From an uncultured Prolixibacteraceae bacterium (GTDB taxonomy: Bacteria; Bacteroidota; Bacteroidia; Bacteroidales; Prolixibacteraceae): a DNA stretch of 64,000 nt. Within the stretch, counting starts at the first letter, position 1. Each line of letters starts with the position of its first letter. A program made the position numbers and the translations under genes. Below the pieces are notes generated by a model that saw only the letters and a list, made by a program, of their open reading frames with translations, was not told the DNA's origin and did not search any database. The stretch covers positions 42,962 through 106,961 of the forward strand of contig CAILJH010000123.1 in NCBI GenBank assembly GCA_903834475.1. The letters run 5' to 3'. Below are positions 37,527 to 45,579 of this stretch, one piece after another.

Positions 37527-37801
37527 ACGGCCTGAAGGGCCAGCATAATCTATGCCCAGGGCAAACGAAGTGTCGCCCTGGGTTGGATTATTGGCATTAA
37601 AATCGTCCGAGCGAAAACATTTATAGAAGTGTTGTCCTTATTACGGACGAAAAAGCATGAATTCCAATTCCCTGCTGGAGGCTGGCAGGCGTCCGAAAAA
37701 AGACTTCGCTTTGATTTATGTCTTTGCGCGGACGGTCTTCTCTTTATTTTTTTTACCCCAGGCGTTGCCTGGGACTAGATTATACTGGACTTTCAGGCCG
37801 T
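37527..37801. repeat. 275-bp inverted-repeat element between moaD and moaE
   Basis: The two ends are imperfect inverted copies: ACGGCCTGAAGGGCCAGC at 37527-37544 matches the reverse complement of 37784-37801, both followed by ATAATCTA and a CCCAGGGC...GCCCTGGG (37555-37582) or CCCAGGC-gtt-GCCTGGG (37757-37773) hairpin. Between them are GTCC-ttattac-GGAC (near 37648) and further GTCCG/CGGAC segments. No transposase, no ORF. It resembles the 3986-4160 element. The 37396-37526 and 37802-37904 flanks hold nothing recognisable. Confidence 0.75.
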
Positions 37802-37904
37802 GATTTATATATAAAGTAGCAGAGCATCACAAGATGCAACAGAGCGAGTCAAGTAATAGAAGTCGCAACTGCGACATTATTAGTTCCAATTACAATTTTT
37901 AACA

Positions 37905-38372
37905 ATGAAAAACATACAATATACCGACCTGAATTACAGTGAGCTTTTCGATGGATTTCGGAATCCAAACAGCGGAGCAGTGGTGCTTTTCAGCGGCGAA
38001 GTCAGAGACAATAACAAAGGCAGGGAAGTTAGGCACCTTGAATATGAGGCGTACGAACCCATGGCTAATAAAATGATTGATGAGATTGTTGATGAAGCCA
38101 TTTCTCGATTCAAGCTAACCCAGGCCGTTTGCGTACACCGTTTGGGGCGGGTTGAAATTAGCGGATGTGCAGTTGTGGTCATCACCGGTTCCGGGCACCG
38201 AAAAGAAGCTTACGATGCAAATCAATACATCATCGACAGGGTAAAAAATGAAGTGCCCATCTGGAAGCACGAGTTTTTTACCGATGGTACCAGCGAGTGG
38301 GGACAAAACTGCGATTGTGTTACAGACAACCACACGCATAAACATGATCACCACTATGAGAAAGCTGAGTAA
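37905..38372 (+). CDS. moaE: Molybdopterin synthase catalytic subunit
   Basis: Adds the two dithiolene sulfurs to cPMP together with MoaD. 155 aa. Family motifs: GAVVLFSGEVRDNNKG, LEYEAYEPMA, VCVHRLGRVEISG, and the active-site lysines and tail in KNEVPIWKHEFF followed by W. The C-terminal His-rich tail (TDNHTHKHDHHYEKAE) may bind metal and is encoded where moeB overlaps. Confidence 0.95.
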   Translation: MKNIQYTDLNYSELFDGFRNPNSGAVVLFSGEVRDNNKGREVRHLEYEAYEPMANKMIDEIVDEAISRFKLTQAVCVHRLGRVEISGCAVVVITGSGHRKEAYDANQYIIDRVKNEVPIWKHEFFTDGTSEWGQNCDCVTDNHTHKHDHHYEKAE

Positions 38373-39072
38373 AGAAGATTTTTCAAGATTTACCCGGCAT
38401 TTTTCGCTTGGAGAAATAGGGCAGGAGGGCCAGGAGAAAATCAAAAATTCCCGGGTTTTGGTTATTGGAGCTGGAGGTCTGGGAAGTCCGCTATTGATCT
38501 ACCTTGCTGCGGCCGGAATCGGGACTATTGGTATTGTTGATGATGATGTGGTAAGCAGTTCAAATCTTCAACGACAAATTTTATATACTACCGCTGAAGT
38601 GGGTTTCAAAAAGGTGGTGGTGGCTTCACGGAAGCTAACGGCCTTATATCCTGAAATTGAAATCCAACTATTCGATTTAAGACTGAATGAGGAAAATGCT
38701 GAGAATATTTTTAGAAATTACGACGTAATAGCCGATTGTACTGATAATTACAAAACAAGAGCGCTGATTGGAGAAGTATCAGCAAGATTAAATAAACCAT
38801 TGGCATTTGCTTCGGTTTTGAATTTCGAAGGGCAAATAAGCGTGTTTAATTTTCAGGGTGGACCAGCCTATAAAGATTTGTACCCCAGTGTTCCAATTGA
38901 TGGAATTTACAAAGAAAATGAAATCGGTTTATTGGGCGTTTTACCGGGAATTGCCGGGACGCTTCAGGCTAACGAAATTATCAAAATCATTACCGGATAC
39001 GGCGAAATAATCAGTGGAAAATTATTGGTCTTCAACATTCAGGAAAACAGATTTAATCTTTTCAGATTTTAA
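38344..39072 (+). CDS. moeB: Molybdopterin-synthase adenylyltransferase (ThiF/MoeB/HesA family)
   Basis: Activates MoaD's C-terminus with ATP. E1-like fold: ATP-binding VLVIGAGGLGSPLLIYLAAA and Arg in SSSNLQRQILYTTAEVG, DCTDNYKTRALI, ending QANEIIKIITGYGE. There is no rhodanese extension and the zinc-binding CxxC pairs typical of MoeB are not evident (the segment near PSVPIDGIYKENE lacks Cys). Start at 38344 or 38356 overlaps moaE by 29 or 17 nt, hence coupled. HesA or ThiF activity remains possible, but context favours MoeB. Confidence 0.88.
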   Translation: MITTMRKLSKEDFSRFTRHFSLGEIGQEGQEKIKNSRVLVIGAGGLGSPLLIYLAAAGIGTIGIVDDDVVSSSNLQRQILYTTAEVGFKKVVVASRKLTALYPEIEIQLFDLRLNEENAENIFRNYDVIADCTDNYKTRALIGEVSARLNKPLAFASVLNFEGQISVFNFQGGPAYKDLYPSVPIDGIYKENEIGLLGVLPGIAGTLQANEIIKIITGYGEIISGKLLVFNIQENRFNLFRF

Positions 39073-39135
39073 TAGATATCAATTGTCCTGATCGAATATC
39101 TGAATTGATAACTCTTGAATTCATTAATATATTTT

Positions 39136-40080
39136 TCAAATATTCCGGAACTTCAGCGGACTCAACTGAACATGTTTTTTGAAGAAGTTATTGAAGTGGG
39201 TGACTTCGGTGAAGCCCAGCGCGTAGGCGATTTCTGAAACTGTCCAGGCACTGTGTTTCAGCAAAATTTTGGCTTCCTGTAAAATGCGTTCACCAATGAT
39301 TTGTGAGGTCGTTTTCCCGGTTGTTTCCTTTGCTGCCCGGTTTAAGTGGTTCACATGTACATTGAGCTGATCGGAAAAATCGGATGCAGATCGCAGGCGG
39401 AATGTTTGATGGTTTTCGTCAATCGGGAACTGACGTTCGAGCAATTCCAGAAACAAGGTTAAAATCCGCTGCGAAGCATTGATTTGTTGCTTGCCGGATT
39501 TTGTCGCAGGCTGAATTTTCATTCCAAAATGCAGCAATTCAAATACCAGGTTCCGCAGCACATCGTATTTATGAATGTAATCGGAATTGATTTCGTCGAA
39601 CATCTTTTTGTAAATGCCGGAAATTTGTACTACCTGTTCGTCCGTCAATTCGAACACATGATTTCCGCCCGGCTGAAAAACTGAATATTGATTTAAATCG
39701 CCAAACTGATGAAAAAAGTGCTGATTGAAAATGCAATAGAACCCATCTTCAATCCGTTCCAGATTTTCGCAGTTGTAAGGAATCTGCGGGTTGGAGAAAA
39801 ACAAAGCCTGCTTTTTTACTGAAATAACGCTATCGGCATAGTTCATATTGATGTTGCCAATCACCAGCATGACTTTATAAAAATCACGTCGTTTATAGGG
39901 AAGTTGCTTCGTTTTTCCGGGTTCAATGGGCTCGTGCTGAAACACATTGAAATGCCCGATCTCATTGCGGATAGTATCCGGAATCCAATCGAATTTCCGT
40001 TGGTAAAATTCTTCTATGCTTTCAACTTTACTCATCTCCCACAAACTTACTGATTTTATGGTTTTGTTATTGTCCGACAT
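39136..40080 (-). CDS. AraC-family transcriptional regulator
   Basis: 314 aa. N-terminal cupin-like sensing region (residues ~50-170; YKVMLVIGNINM, ALFFSNPQIPYNC) and a C-terminal AraC double helix-turn-helix (HVNHLNRAAKETTGKTTSQIIGERIL shortened: RAAKETTGKTTSQI; AWTVSEIAYALGFTEVTHFN; FFKKHVQLSPLKFR). The gene starts inside the last 14 nt of the outer-membrane-protein gene upstream, so both are read from one transcript. Regulates an unknown local or metabolic target. Confidence 0.92.
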   Translation of the reverse strand: MSDNNKTIKSVSLWEMSKVESIEEFYQRKFDWIPDTIRNEIGHFNVFQHEPIEPGKTKQLPYKRRDFYKVMLVIGNINMNYADSVISVKKQALFFSNPQIPYNCENLERIEDGFYCIFNQHFFHQFGDLNQYSVFQPGGNHVFELTDEQVVQISGIYKKMFDEINSDYIHKYDVLRNLVFELLHFGMKIQPATKSGKQQINASQRILTLFLELLERQFPIDENHQTFRLRSASDFSDQLNVHVNHLNRAAKETTGKTTSQIIGERILQEAKILLKHSAWTVSEIAYALGFTEVTHFNNFFKKHVQLSPLKFRNI

Positions 40081-40834
40081 ACTTTTTATTAAAGGAGTAT
40101 ATGAGACTTAAATTCCAGACAAAGTTTTTGCTTGCAGAGATATCGGTCTGAATGACTTTATTGATGACTGAAGTTATTGAAACCGGAATTTTCCGGTTGG
40201 CTAAAGACAGGGCAGAGGTGAAGTAAAATCCATTCTGATGATCCATTTTTAAATAGTAAACCTGTGGGATAAACTTTAGATAGAATTGTTTCGTAAGCGG
40301 GATGTTTGAAAAGTTGGCATTCAGGGTTAGAAAATTTGTATTCTTTGTTGTTCCAACATCAATACCCCGCGAATACAGGTAATACAGTCCAACACTTACG
40401 TCTTTCGAAAGATGATAATTCGGAGTTAATTCGCCTGCCAGATATCGCTTTGCTGTTATGGTTTCAGTTGTAACACCATTCCTGGTCTCAGTAATTGTCT
40501 TGAATGGAAGTCCAAGATGAGTTCCGGCCGTGAACGAAAACTTATTGGTTTTAAGTAACTTATACCGAAACCAAAAAAGGAAAGACCATGGCTTCCCATC
40601 GAGTGCAAACCGGAATTGGGGATCAAAACTGAGTCTTTTGCCCACAGACAGATCAAATATTGCTGCCGGTTTCTCCAACGAGAAAGTGGGTATAAATGAA
40701 ATGCCATTATTTGTAACAGTTACAGCGCCACCCAAATGAACGGGAACTTTTGTGCATTCCACTTCCTGCGAAAAAGAGAAGTGAGCAAGCAATATAAAAA
40801 CGATAAGTAAATAGCCAGATTTCTTTTGCATCAT
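40067..40834 (-). CDS. Predicted outer-membrane beta-barrel protein
   Basis: 255 aa; signal peptide (LLIVFILLAHFSFSQ) and about ten alternating beta-strand segments rich in aromatic residues, e.g. FSFTAGTHLGLPF and VSVGLYYLYSRGI, ending NFVWNLSLIYSFNKKYVGQ. No named family recognised. Overlaps the AraC-type regulator by 14 nt. May be a small porin-like or sensor barrel; expression appears tied to the regulator. Confidence 0.75.
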   Translation of the reverse strand: MMQKKSGYLLIVFILLAHFSFSQEVECTKVPVHLGGAVTVTNNGISFIPTFSLEKPAAIFDLSVGKRLSFDPQFRFALDGKPWSFLFWFRYKLLKTNKFSFTAGTHLGLPFKTITETRNGVTTETITAKRYLAGELTPNYHLSKDVSVGLYYLYSRGIDVGTTKNTNFLTLNANFSNIPLTKQFYLKFIPQVYYLKMDHQNGFYFTSALSLANRKIPVSITSVINKVIQTDISASKNFVWNLSLIYSFNKKYVGQ

Positions 40835-41189
40835 GTTGATTGTGTTAGATTTTCACGATACAAAAGAACACCATCCGGCCAGGCTTTTCTAACGAAATTC
40901 AAAGCGATAATTACGAATTTCAAACAACTAATAATAAAATCAAAATCAGTTAAAAGATTTTGAAGAATCTTCCGACTGCCGGTAATTCTGATTTTTTGTT
41001 TTTTGTTGATTTAATGTCGCCATATATGTCGAACAACAGCTTATCACATGCTTTATTATGAGCAATTTACATAGGTTTTATCTTTCTTCTTTTCTAAATT
41101 TAGAGTAAACATTCTGCATCCTGATTCGGCAATCCATTTTGGAAAATATATATATTTTAAGATTCAACATCTAACTAATAATTTGCCTC
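40835..41189. other. Divergent intergenic region before the hydrogenase operon
   Basis: 355 bp, very AT-rich, between the outer-membrane-protein gene (-) and hydC (+), so it must hold both promoters. Near 41136-41182 there are TATATATTTTAAG and TAATAATTTG stretches that resemble -7 boxes but do not match exactly. No gene or repeat seen. Confidence 0.4.
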
Positions 41190-41657
41190 ATGAATCCCGT
41201 TTCTGATCTCATCAAAAATCTGGCGGACCAGCATGGCCGCAACAGGAAAAACCTGCTCCCGATTCTCCAGGGAGTTGTTGAGCAGGAAAAATACCTATCG
41301 GAATATTCGATGATCGAAATTGCCCGCGAGCTTGATCTGCCTGCCTCGGAAGTGTATGGCACAGCAACTTTCTATTCATTTTTGGAATATAAAAAAATGG
41401 GCAAATACATCATCCGGATCTGCAAAACCATAACCTGTTCAATGAAAGGCAAAAATCAGGTTTTGCTTGCTATTCAGGATATGCTGAAAATCAATGTCGG
41501 AGAAACTTCTTCTGACGGAAATTTTTCTCTTCTCCAAACCAATTGCCTCGGTTTTTGCCACAAAGCACCTGCTATGCTAATAAACAACGAGGTTTATACA
41601 GATCTGACTCCTGAAAAAGTCCGTGACATTTTAAGTGGATACCTGAAAAAGAAATAA
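41190..41657 (+). CDS. hydC: NuoE-like [2Fe-2S] subunit of NAD-linked [FeFe] hydrogenase
   Basis: 155 aa thioredoxin-like ferredoxin. The [2Fe-2S] ligands are the Cys pairs of RICKTITCSMKG and NCLGFCHKAPAM. N-terminal helical part (LLPILQGVVEQEKYLSEYSM) and SEVYGTATFYSFL are the family hallmarks. Partners with the FMN-binding HydB to move electrons between NADH, ferredoxin and HydA. First gene of a tight three-gene operon (13-bp and 18-bp gaps). Confidence 0.92.
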   Translation: MNPVSDLIKNLADQHGRNRKNLLPILQGVVEQEKYLSEYSMIEIARELDLPASEVYGTATFYSFLEYKKMGKYIIRICKTITCSMKGKNQVLLAIQDMLKINVGETSSDGNFSLLQTNCLGFCHKAPAMLINNEVYTDLTPEKVRDILSGYLKKK

Positions 41658-41670
41658 GAAGGAGGAAATT

Positions 41671-42855
41671 ATGACTGAAAGTTATCAGCTAAAAAGAGCC
41701 GATTTCATTTTTAAAAATGAAAATGATTGGGAAGAGGTGATGAGCAAAAGCTTTAGCCGGACGCCTCAGGAACTGATTAATGAACTGATTAGCTCTGAGT
41801 TGAAGGGCAGGGGTGGTGCCGGATTTCCTACAGGATTGAAATGGAAACTTACCGCTGAAGTTGTTGGTGACACCAAATATGTGATTTGCAATGCCGATGA
41901 GGGCGAACCCGGAACATTCAAAGACCGGGAAATCTTGTCGATGGTGCCTTTTAAAGTACTGACATCGATGGCCGTATGCGGCTATGTGATTGGGGCCAAG
42001 GAAGGATATATTTATCTGCGTGGCGAATACTTTTTTTTGCTTCCGGAGCTGAATAAGGCCATCAGTGAGTTTGAATATTATTGCAAAGAGATCAATGTTG
42101 ATTTTACCATCCGGATTTTTATGGGCAGCGGTGCTTACATCTGCGGCGAAGAAACTGCCCTGTTCGAATCAATGGAAGGAAAACGCGGTGAGCCACGGAA
42201 CAAACCTCCGTTCCCTTCTGATTTTGGATACCTTGGTAAACCAACGGTAATTAATAATGTAGAAACACTGGCACATACCTATACCATTTTTAAATACGGT
42301 GCCAAGCGCTTTTACGATTTGGGTGTTCAGTATTCACGCGGATCAAAACTGTTTTCGGTTTCAGGAGATACTCCAAAACCCGGAATTTACGAGCTTGAAC
42401 TGGGGATGAGCCTGTATGATTTTGTAGATGAATTTGGCGATGGCGACACCAAAGCAGTGCAAGTTGGCGGTGCTTCAGGGTTTCTGGTGCCAAGAAAAAG
42501 GTTTCAGGAAACAGCGATTGGATACCAGGGAAAACTGGTCGGCATTTCCTTGCCAACGGGAGGTTCCATGATGCTGTTCAATAGCTCGCGATCCATGTAT
42601 AATGTGCTTGATAATTACCTGGAATTCTTCCGTGAAGAATCATGCGGGCAATGTACTCCTTGCCGTGTCGGTTGTCAGCAATTGCTCAAAGGCATAAAAG
42701 CGGTAAAGCGCGGTGAAAAGAAAACGCAATACCTGGATAAATTGCTCCGCCTGACCGATACCATGAAATTGACCGCCAAATGCGGTCTTGGGCAATCTGT
42801 AGCCAATTCGTTCTCGTCGATTGTCGAAAATTTCAGGGAAGAAATGATTTATTAA
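41671..42855 (+). CDS. hydB: NuoF-like NADH/FMN subunit of bifurcating [FeFe] hydrogenase
   Basis: 394 aa. Glycine-rich NADH/FMN-binding sites KGRGGAGFPTGLKWK and CNADEGEPGTFKDRE, GAYICGEETALFESMEGKRG, and a [4Fe-4S] site with Cys325, Cys328, Cys331 and Cys371. It lacks the N-terminal thioredoxin-like and C-terminal 2x[4Fe-4S] domains found in the ~600-aa Thermotoga-type HydB, so it is the short version. Contains the flavin where electron bifurcation between NADH and ferredoxin is thought to occur. Confidence 0.93.
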   Translation: MTESYQLKRADFIFKNENDWEEVMSKSFSRTPQELINELISSELKGRGGAGFPTGLKWKLTAEVVGDTKYVICNADEGEPGTFKDREILSMVPFKVLTSMAVCGYVIGAKEGYIYLRGEYFFLLPELNKAISEFEYYCKEINVDFTIRIFMGSGAYICGEETALFESMEGKRGEPRNKPPFPSDFGYLGKPTVINNVETLAHTYTIFKYGAKRFYDLGVQYSRGSKLFSVSGDTPKPGIYELELGMSLYDFVDEFGDGDTKAVQVGGASGFLVPRKRFQETAIGYQGKLVGISLPTGGSMMLFNSSRSMYNVLDNYLEFFREESCGQCTPCRVGCQQLLKGIKAVKRGEKKTQYLDKLLRLTDTMKLTAKCGLGQSVANSFSSIVENFREEMIY

Positions 42856-42873
42856 TTCTGAAAATCAGTTGCC

Positions 42874-44664
42874 ATGGCAAAAAAAATAAAACTCAGTATC
42901 AATGGAATTTTTGTTGAAGTGGAACATGGAACGACTATTCTCGATGCAGCCCGTCAGATAGGAATCCTAATTCCAACACTCTGCTACCACAAGGACCTTT
43001 GTATCGCAGGGAATTGCCGGGTATGCATGGTTGAAGTTGCCGGACAGAAACGACTCGCCGCAGCCTGCGCTACTCCGTGCGAAGAAGAAATGGAGATCTA
43101 TACCAATTCGCTGAACGTACTTCACTCCCGAAAGCAAATCATCGAACTTTTATTGTCGGAACACAATGCCGATTGCACCAGTTGTTTTAAAAATGGAAAC
43201 TGCGAATTACAAAAGCTATCGTCGGATTATAAAATTCTGAAGCAGGATTTTATCCGGCTCGTTCCTTTGCAGAACTATACCATCGATAAGTTGTCCCCAT
43301 CAATCATTAAAGACGACAGCAAATGTATCCGGTGCCAGCGCTGTGTAAGAACCTGTGAAGAACTTCAGGGAGTGAATGCCCTGACTGTTGCATACAAAGG
43401 TGATCAGATGAAAATCACAACCTTTTTTGAGAAACCGATTCACAGTGTGGTTTGCTCTACCTGTGGTCAGTGTATCAATCACTGTCCGACCGGGGCATTG
43501 GTCGAACGTAATTACATTGAAAAAGTGTGGGATGCCATTTCGGATAAAACCAAACATGTGATTGTGCAGACTGCTCCCGCCGTGCGGGTTGGCCTTGGAG
43601 AAGAGCTTGGCTTTGAACCGGGTAAGCGGGTAACCGGCAAAATGGTCGCTGCTTTGAAACGATTGGGTTTCGATGCGGTAATGGACACCGATTTTACAGC
43701 CGATCTGACCATCATGGAAGAAGGAACTGAATTACTCATGCGGTTGAAAGCAGCTTTGGTTGATCATGATCCGGAAGTGAAACTACCCATGGCAACTTCG
43801 TGTTCTCCCGGATGGATCAAATACATCGAACACATGTATCCTGAATATCTGGGTCATCTTTCTACCTGTAAGTCACCCCAGCAAATGTTTGGTGCACTGG
43901 CCAAAACCTATTATGCCAAAGCCCGCAATCTCGATCCTGAAACCATAGTTTCCGTTTCGATTATGCCGTGCACGGCCAAGAAGTTTGAAGCCAACCGGCC
44001 CGAAATGCACGATAGCGGCTTCCGCGATGTGGATTATGTATTAACCACCAGAGAGTTGGCCATCATGATTAAGCAGGCTGGTCTGGATTTTCTGAAAATG
44101 GAAGATGCACATTTTGACCGCTTAATGGGCGAATCAACCGGTGCTGCCGTAATTTTTGGTGCAACGGGTGGTGTAATGGAAGCAGCCTTGCGCACAGCTT
44201 ATGAACTGGTTACAGGGCGCGATGTTCCTTTCGAAAACCTTAATATTACTCCGGTTCGTGGAATGGAAGGAATAAAGGAGGCTTCTCTGAAAATTGAAAA
44301 TCCATTGGAACAATGGGCTTTTCTGGATGGGGTTGAATTGAAATGCGCCGTGGCACATGGCTTGGTGAATGCCAAGAAAGTGATGGATTCAATCCGGACG
44401 GGTGAATCGAATTATCATTTTATCGAAATTATGGCGTGCCCGGGAGGTTGTTTGGGCGGCGGAGGACAGCCAATTCCGACCAGTCCCGAAATTCGTCGCA
44501 AACGTGCGGAAGCCATTTACGCTGAAGATACCGGAATGACACTTCGCAAATCGCATCAAAATCCGGAAGTCATAAAAATTTACAAAGATTTTTTAGAGAG
44601 TCCGGGAGGCGAAAAATCGCATCATCTTTTGCACACTCATTATACAGCAAGAGAAAGATTTTAG
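42874..44664 (+). CDS. hydA: [FeFe] hydrogenase catalytic subunit
   Basis: 596 aa, group A3-like modular hydrogenase. N-terminal [2Fe-2S] (Cys37, Cys48, Cys51, Cys65), a His97/Cys101/Cys104/Cys110 [4Fe-4S], two [4Fe-4S] clusters (Cys151/154/157/161 and 194/197/200/204), then the H-cluster domain with Cys310 (ATSCSPGWIKY), Cys366 (IMPCTAKKFEANRP) and Cys522/Cys526 (MACPGGCLGGGGQP). All H-cluster ligands are intact. Oxidises or evolves H2 using NADH plus reduced ferredoxin with HydB and HydC. It needs HydE, HydF and HydG; only hydE is in this window. Confidence 0.96.
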   Translation: MAKKIKLSINGIFVEVEHGTTILDAARQIGILIPTLCYHKDLCIAGNCRVCMVEVAGQKRLAAACATPCEEEMEIYTNSLNVLHSRKQIIELLLSEHNADCTSCFKNGNCELQKLSSDYKILKQDFIRLVPLQNYTIDKLSPSIIKDDSKCIRCQRCVRTCEELQGVNALTVAYKGDQMKITTFFEKPIHSVVCSTCGQCINHCPTGALVERNYIEKVWDAISDKTKHVIVQTAPAVRVGLGEELGFEPGKRVTGKMVAALKRLGFDAVMDTDFTADLTIMEEGTELLMRLKAALVDHDPEVKLPMATSCSPGWIKYIEHMYPEYLGHLSTCKSPQQMFGALAKTYYAKARNLDPETIVSVSIMPCTAKKFEANRPEMHDSGFRDVDYVLTTRELAIMIKQAGLDFLKMEDAHFDRLMGESTGAAVIFGATGGVMEAALRTAYELVTGRDVPFENLNITPVRGMEGIKEASLKIENPLEQWAFLDGVELKCAVAHGLVNAKKVMDSIRTGESNYHFIEIMACPGGCLGGGGQPIPTSPEIRRKRAEAIYAEDTGMTLRKSHQNPEVIKIYKDFLESPGGEKSHHLLHTHYTARERF

Positions 44665-44684
44665 CCTGAAAATCAGAATTCTAT

Positions 44685-44753
44685 CGTCACCCCGAATTCA
44701 TTTCGGGGTCTGAAAATTATTTGGATGAGATCCTGAACCAAGTTCAGGATGAC
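44685..44753 (+). repeat. Double-hairpin dispersed repeat (copy 1)
   Basis: CCCCGAA (44690-44696) pairs with TTCGGGG (44702-44708), then ATCCTGAAC (44730-44738) pairs with GTTCAGGAT (44742-44750). A second copy lies at 61781-61872. Located 20 bp after the hydA stop; may also act as its terminator. Confidence 0.75.
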
Positions 44754-44758
44754 GCGTT

Positions 44759-44790
44759 TTGTGTTTTTGTGGCTGCTTTTCTTATTTTTG
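44759..44790 (+). promoter_or_regulatory. Promoter placed almost on the ogt start codon
   Basis: TTG (44759-44761), 21-bp spacer, then TATTTTTG (44783-44790), an exact TAnnTTTG. The ATG follows after 4 nt, implying a leader of about two nucleotides or none. Confidence 0.55.
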
Positions 44791-44794
44791 GGGA

Positions 44795-45274
44795 ATGGAA
44801 TATCAATCTTCGCTTTCAAGTCCGTTGGGATTTCTGATTATCAGATCAGATGGCCGGTCGATTAACGGAATTTCTTTTTCTGAAACCGACCTTCAGACGC
44901 AGATTTCATGCGAAGTCTTGGAAGTATGCAAAGATCAACTTGAAGGTTATTTTTCCGGAAAAACAATTGCTTTCGACCTGTTGCTTCAACTTGAAGGAAC
45001 TGAATTTCAGCAGAAAGTATGGGCCGAATTGCTGAAGATTCCATATGGCGAAACAATCACATACATGGAATTGGCTGTCAGACTGGGAGATCCAAAGGCG
45101 GTAAGAGCAGTCGGAACTGCGAATGGCAGAAATCCACTGGCCATTGTGATTCCATGCCACCGGGTAATTGGTGCCGGAAATAAACTGACCGGTTATGCCG
45201 GAGGAATCTGGAGGAAGAAGATTTTGCTTGAACTTGAAATGAAGCACAATCCTACCAAACGAACACTTTTTTAA
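44795..45274 (+). CDS. ogt: Methylated-DNA-protein cysteine methyltransferase
   Basis: Suicide repair enzyme removing O6-alkyl groups from guanine in DNA. 159 aa from the ATG at 44795 (MEYQSSLSSP). Active-site IPCHRVIG with acceptor Cys, DNA-binding Arg in AVGTANGRNPLAIV, and substrate-loop YAGGIWRK. The longer frame from 44759 adds a Cys/Phe/Trp-rich 12-residue lead lying upstream of the likely promoter. Confidence 0.95.
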   Translation: MEYQSSLSSPLGFLIIRSDGRSINGISFSETDLQTQISCEVLEVCKDQLEGYFSGKTIAFDLLLQLEGTEFQQKVWAELLKIPYGETITYMELAVRLGDPKAVRAVGTANGRNPLAIVIPCHRVIGAGNKLTGYAGGIWRKKILLELEMKHNPTKRTLF

Positions 45275-45350
45275 AAGACTGGTCAATGTCGTTTGTTAAT
45301 TGAATTGCACAAATCAAATCTATACGGACATAATTTCAGGAATAGGATTA

Positions 45351-45469
45351 AGGTGCTCTGCACCTAAAATTACGTTTGATGAATGTATTTCTACAAATAT
45401 TTCGCAGCTCTGCAGCTCTGCAATACTGCAATACTGCAAAGGTGCAGAGCACCGTTATATTTGTAGAAA
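45351..45469. repeat. Nested palindrome with 8-bp tandem repeats
   Basis: AGGTGC-tct-GCACCT (45351-45365) and GGTGCAGAGCACC (45441-45453) flank a 13-bp perfect inverted pair, TTTCTACAAATAT (45388-45400) and ATATTTGTAGAAA (45457-45469). In the middle are two copies of GCAGCTCT (45404-45419) and two of GCAATACT (45420-45435). Lies between ogt and cutC; the rest of that 305-bp gap is featureless. Confidence 0.75.
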
Positions 45470-45579
45470 AAAGTCGAATAAAAAAAGCGTTCGCGAAGTG
45501 AAACAAATCGAAGCATTGACCTTTTTTCGAACGAAACAGCATCGGTCATAAAAAAAATCAAAAAAGAGAACAATCCAAA

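Noticed and set aside
37527-37801. Insertion sequence with transposase
   Set aside because: It has inverted ends but no open frame of transposase length and no motif of one.
39136-40080. Assignment of the AraC-type regulator as the hydrogenase or molybdenum regulator
   Set aside because: Position between the two clusters is suggestive, but it is co-transcribed with the outer-membrane barrel gene and there is no sequence evidence for either target.
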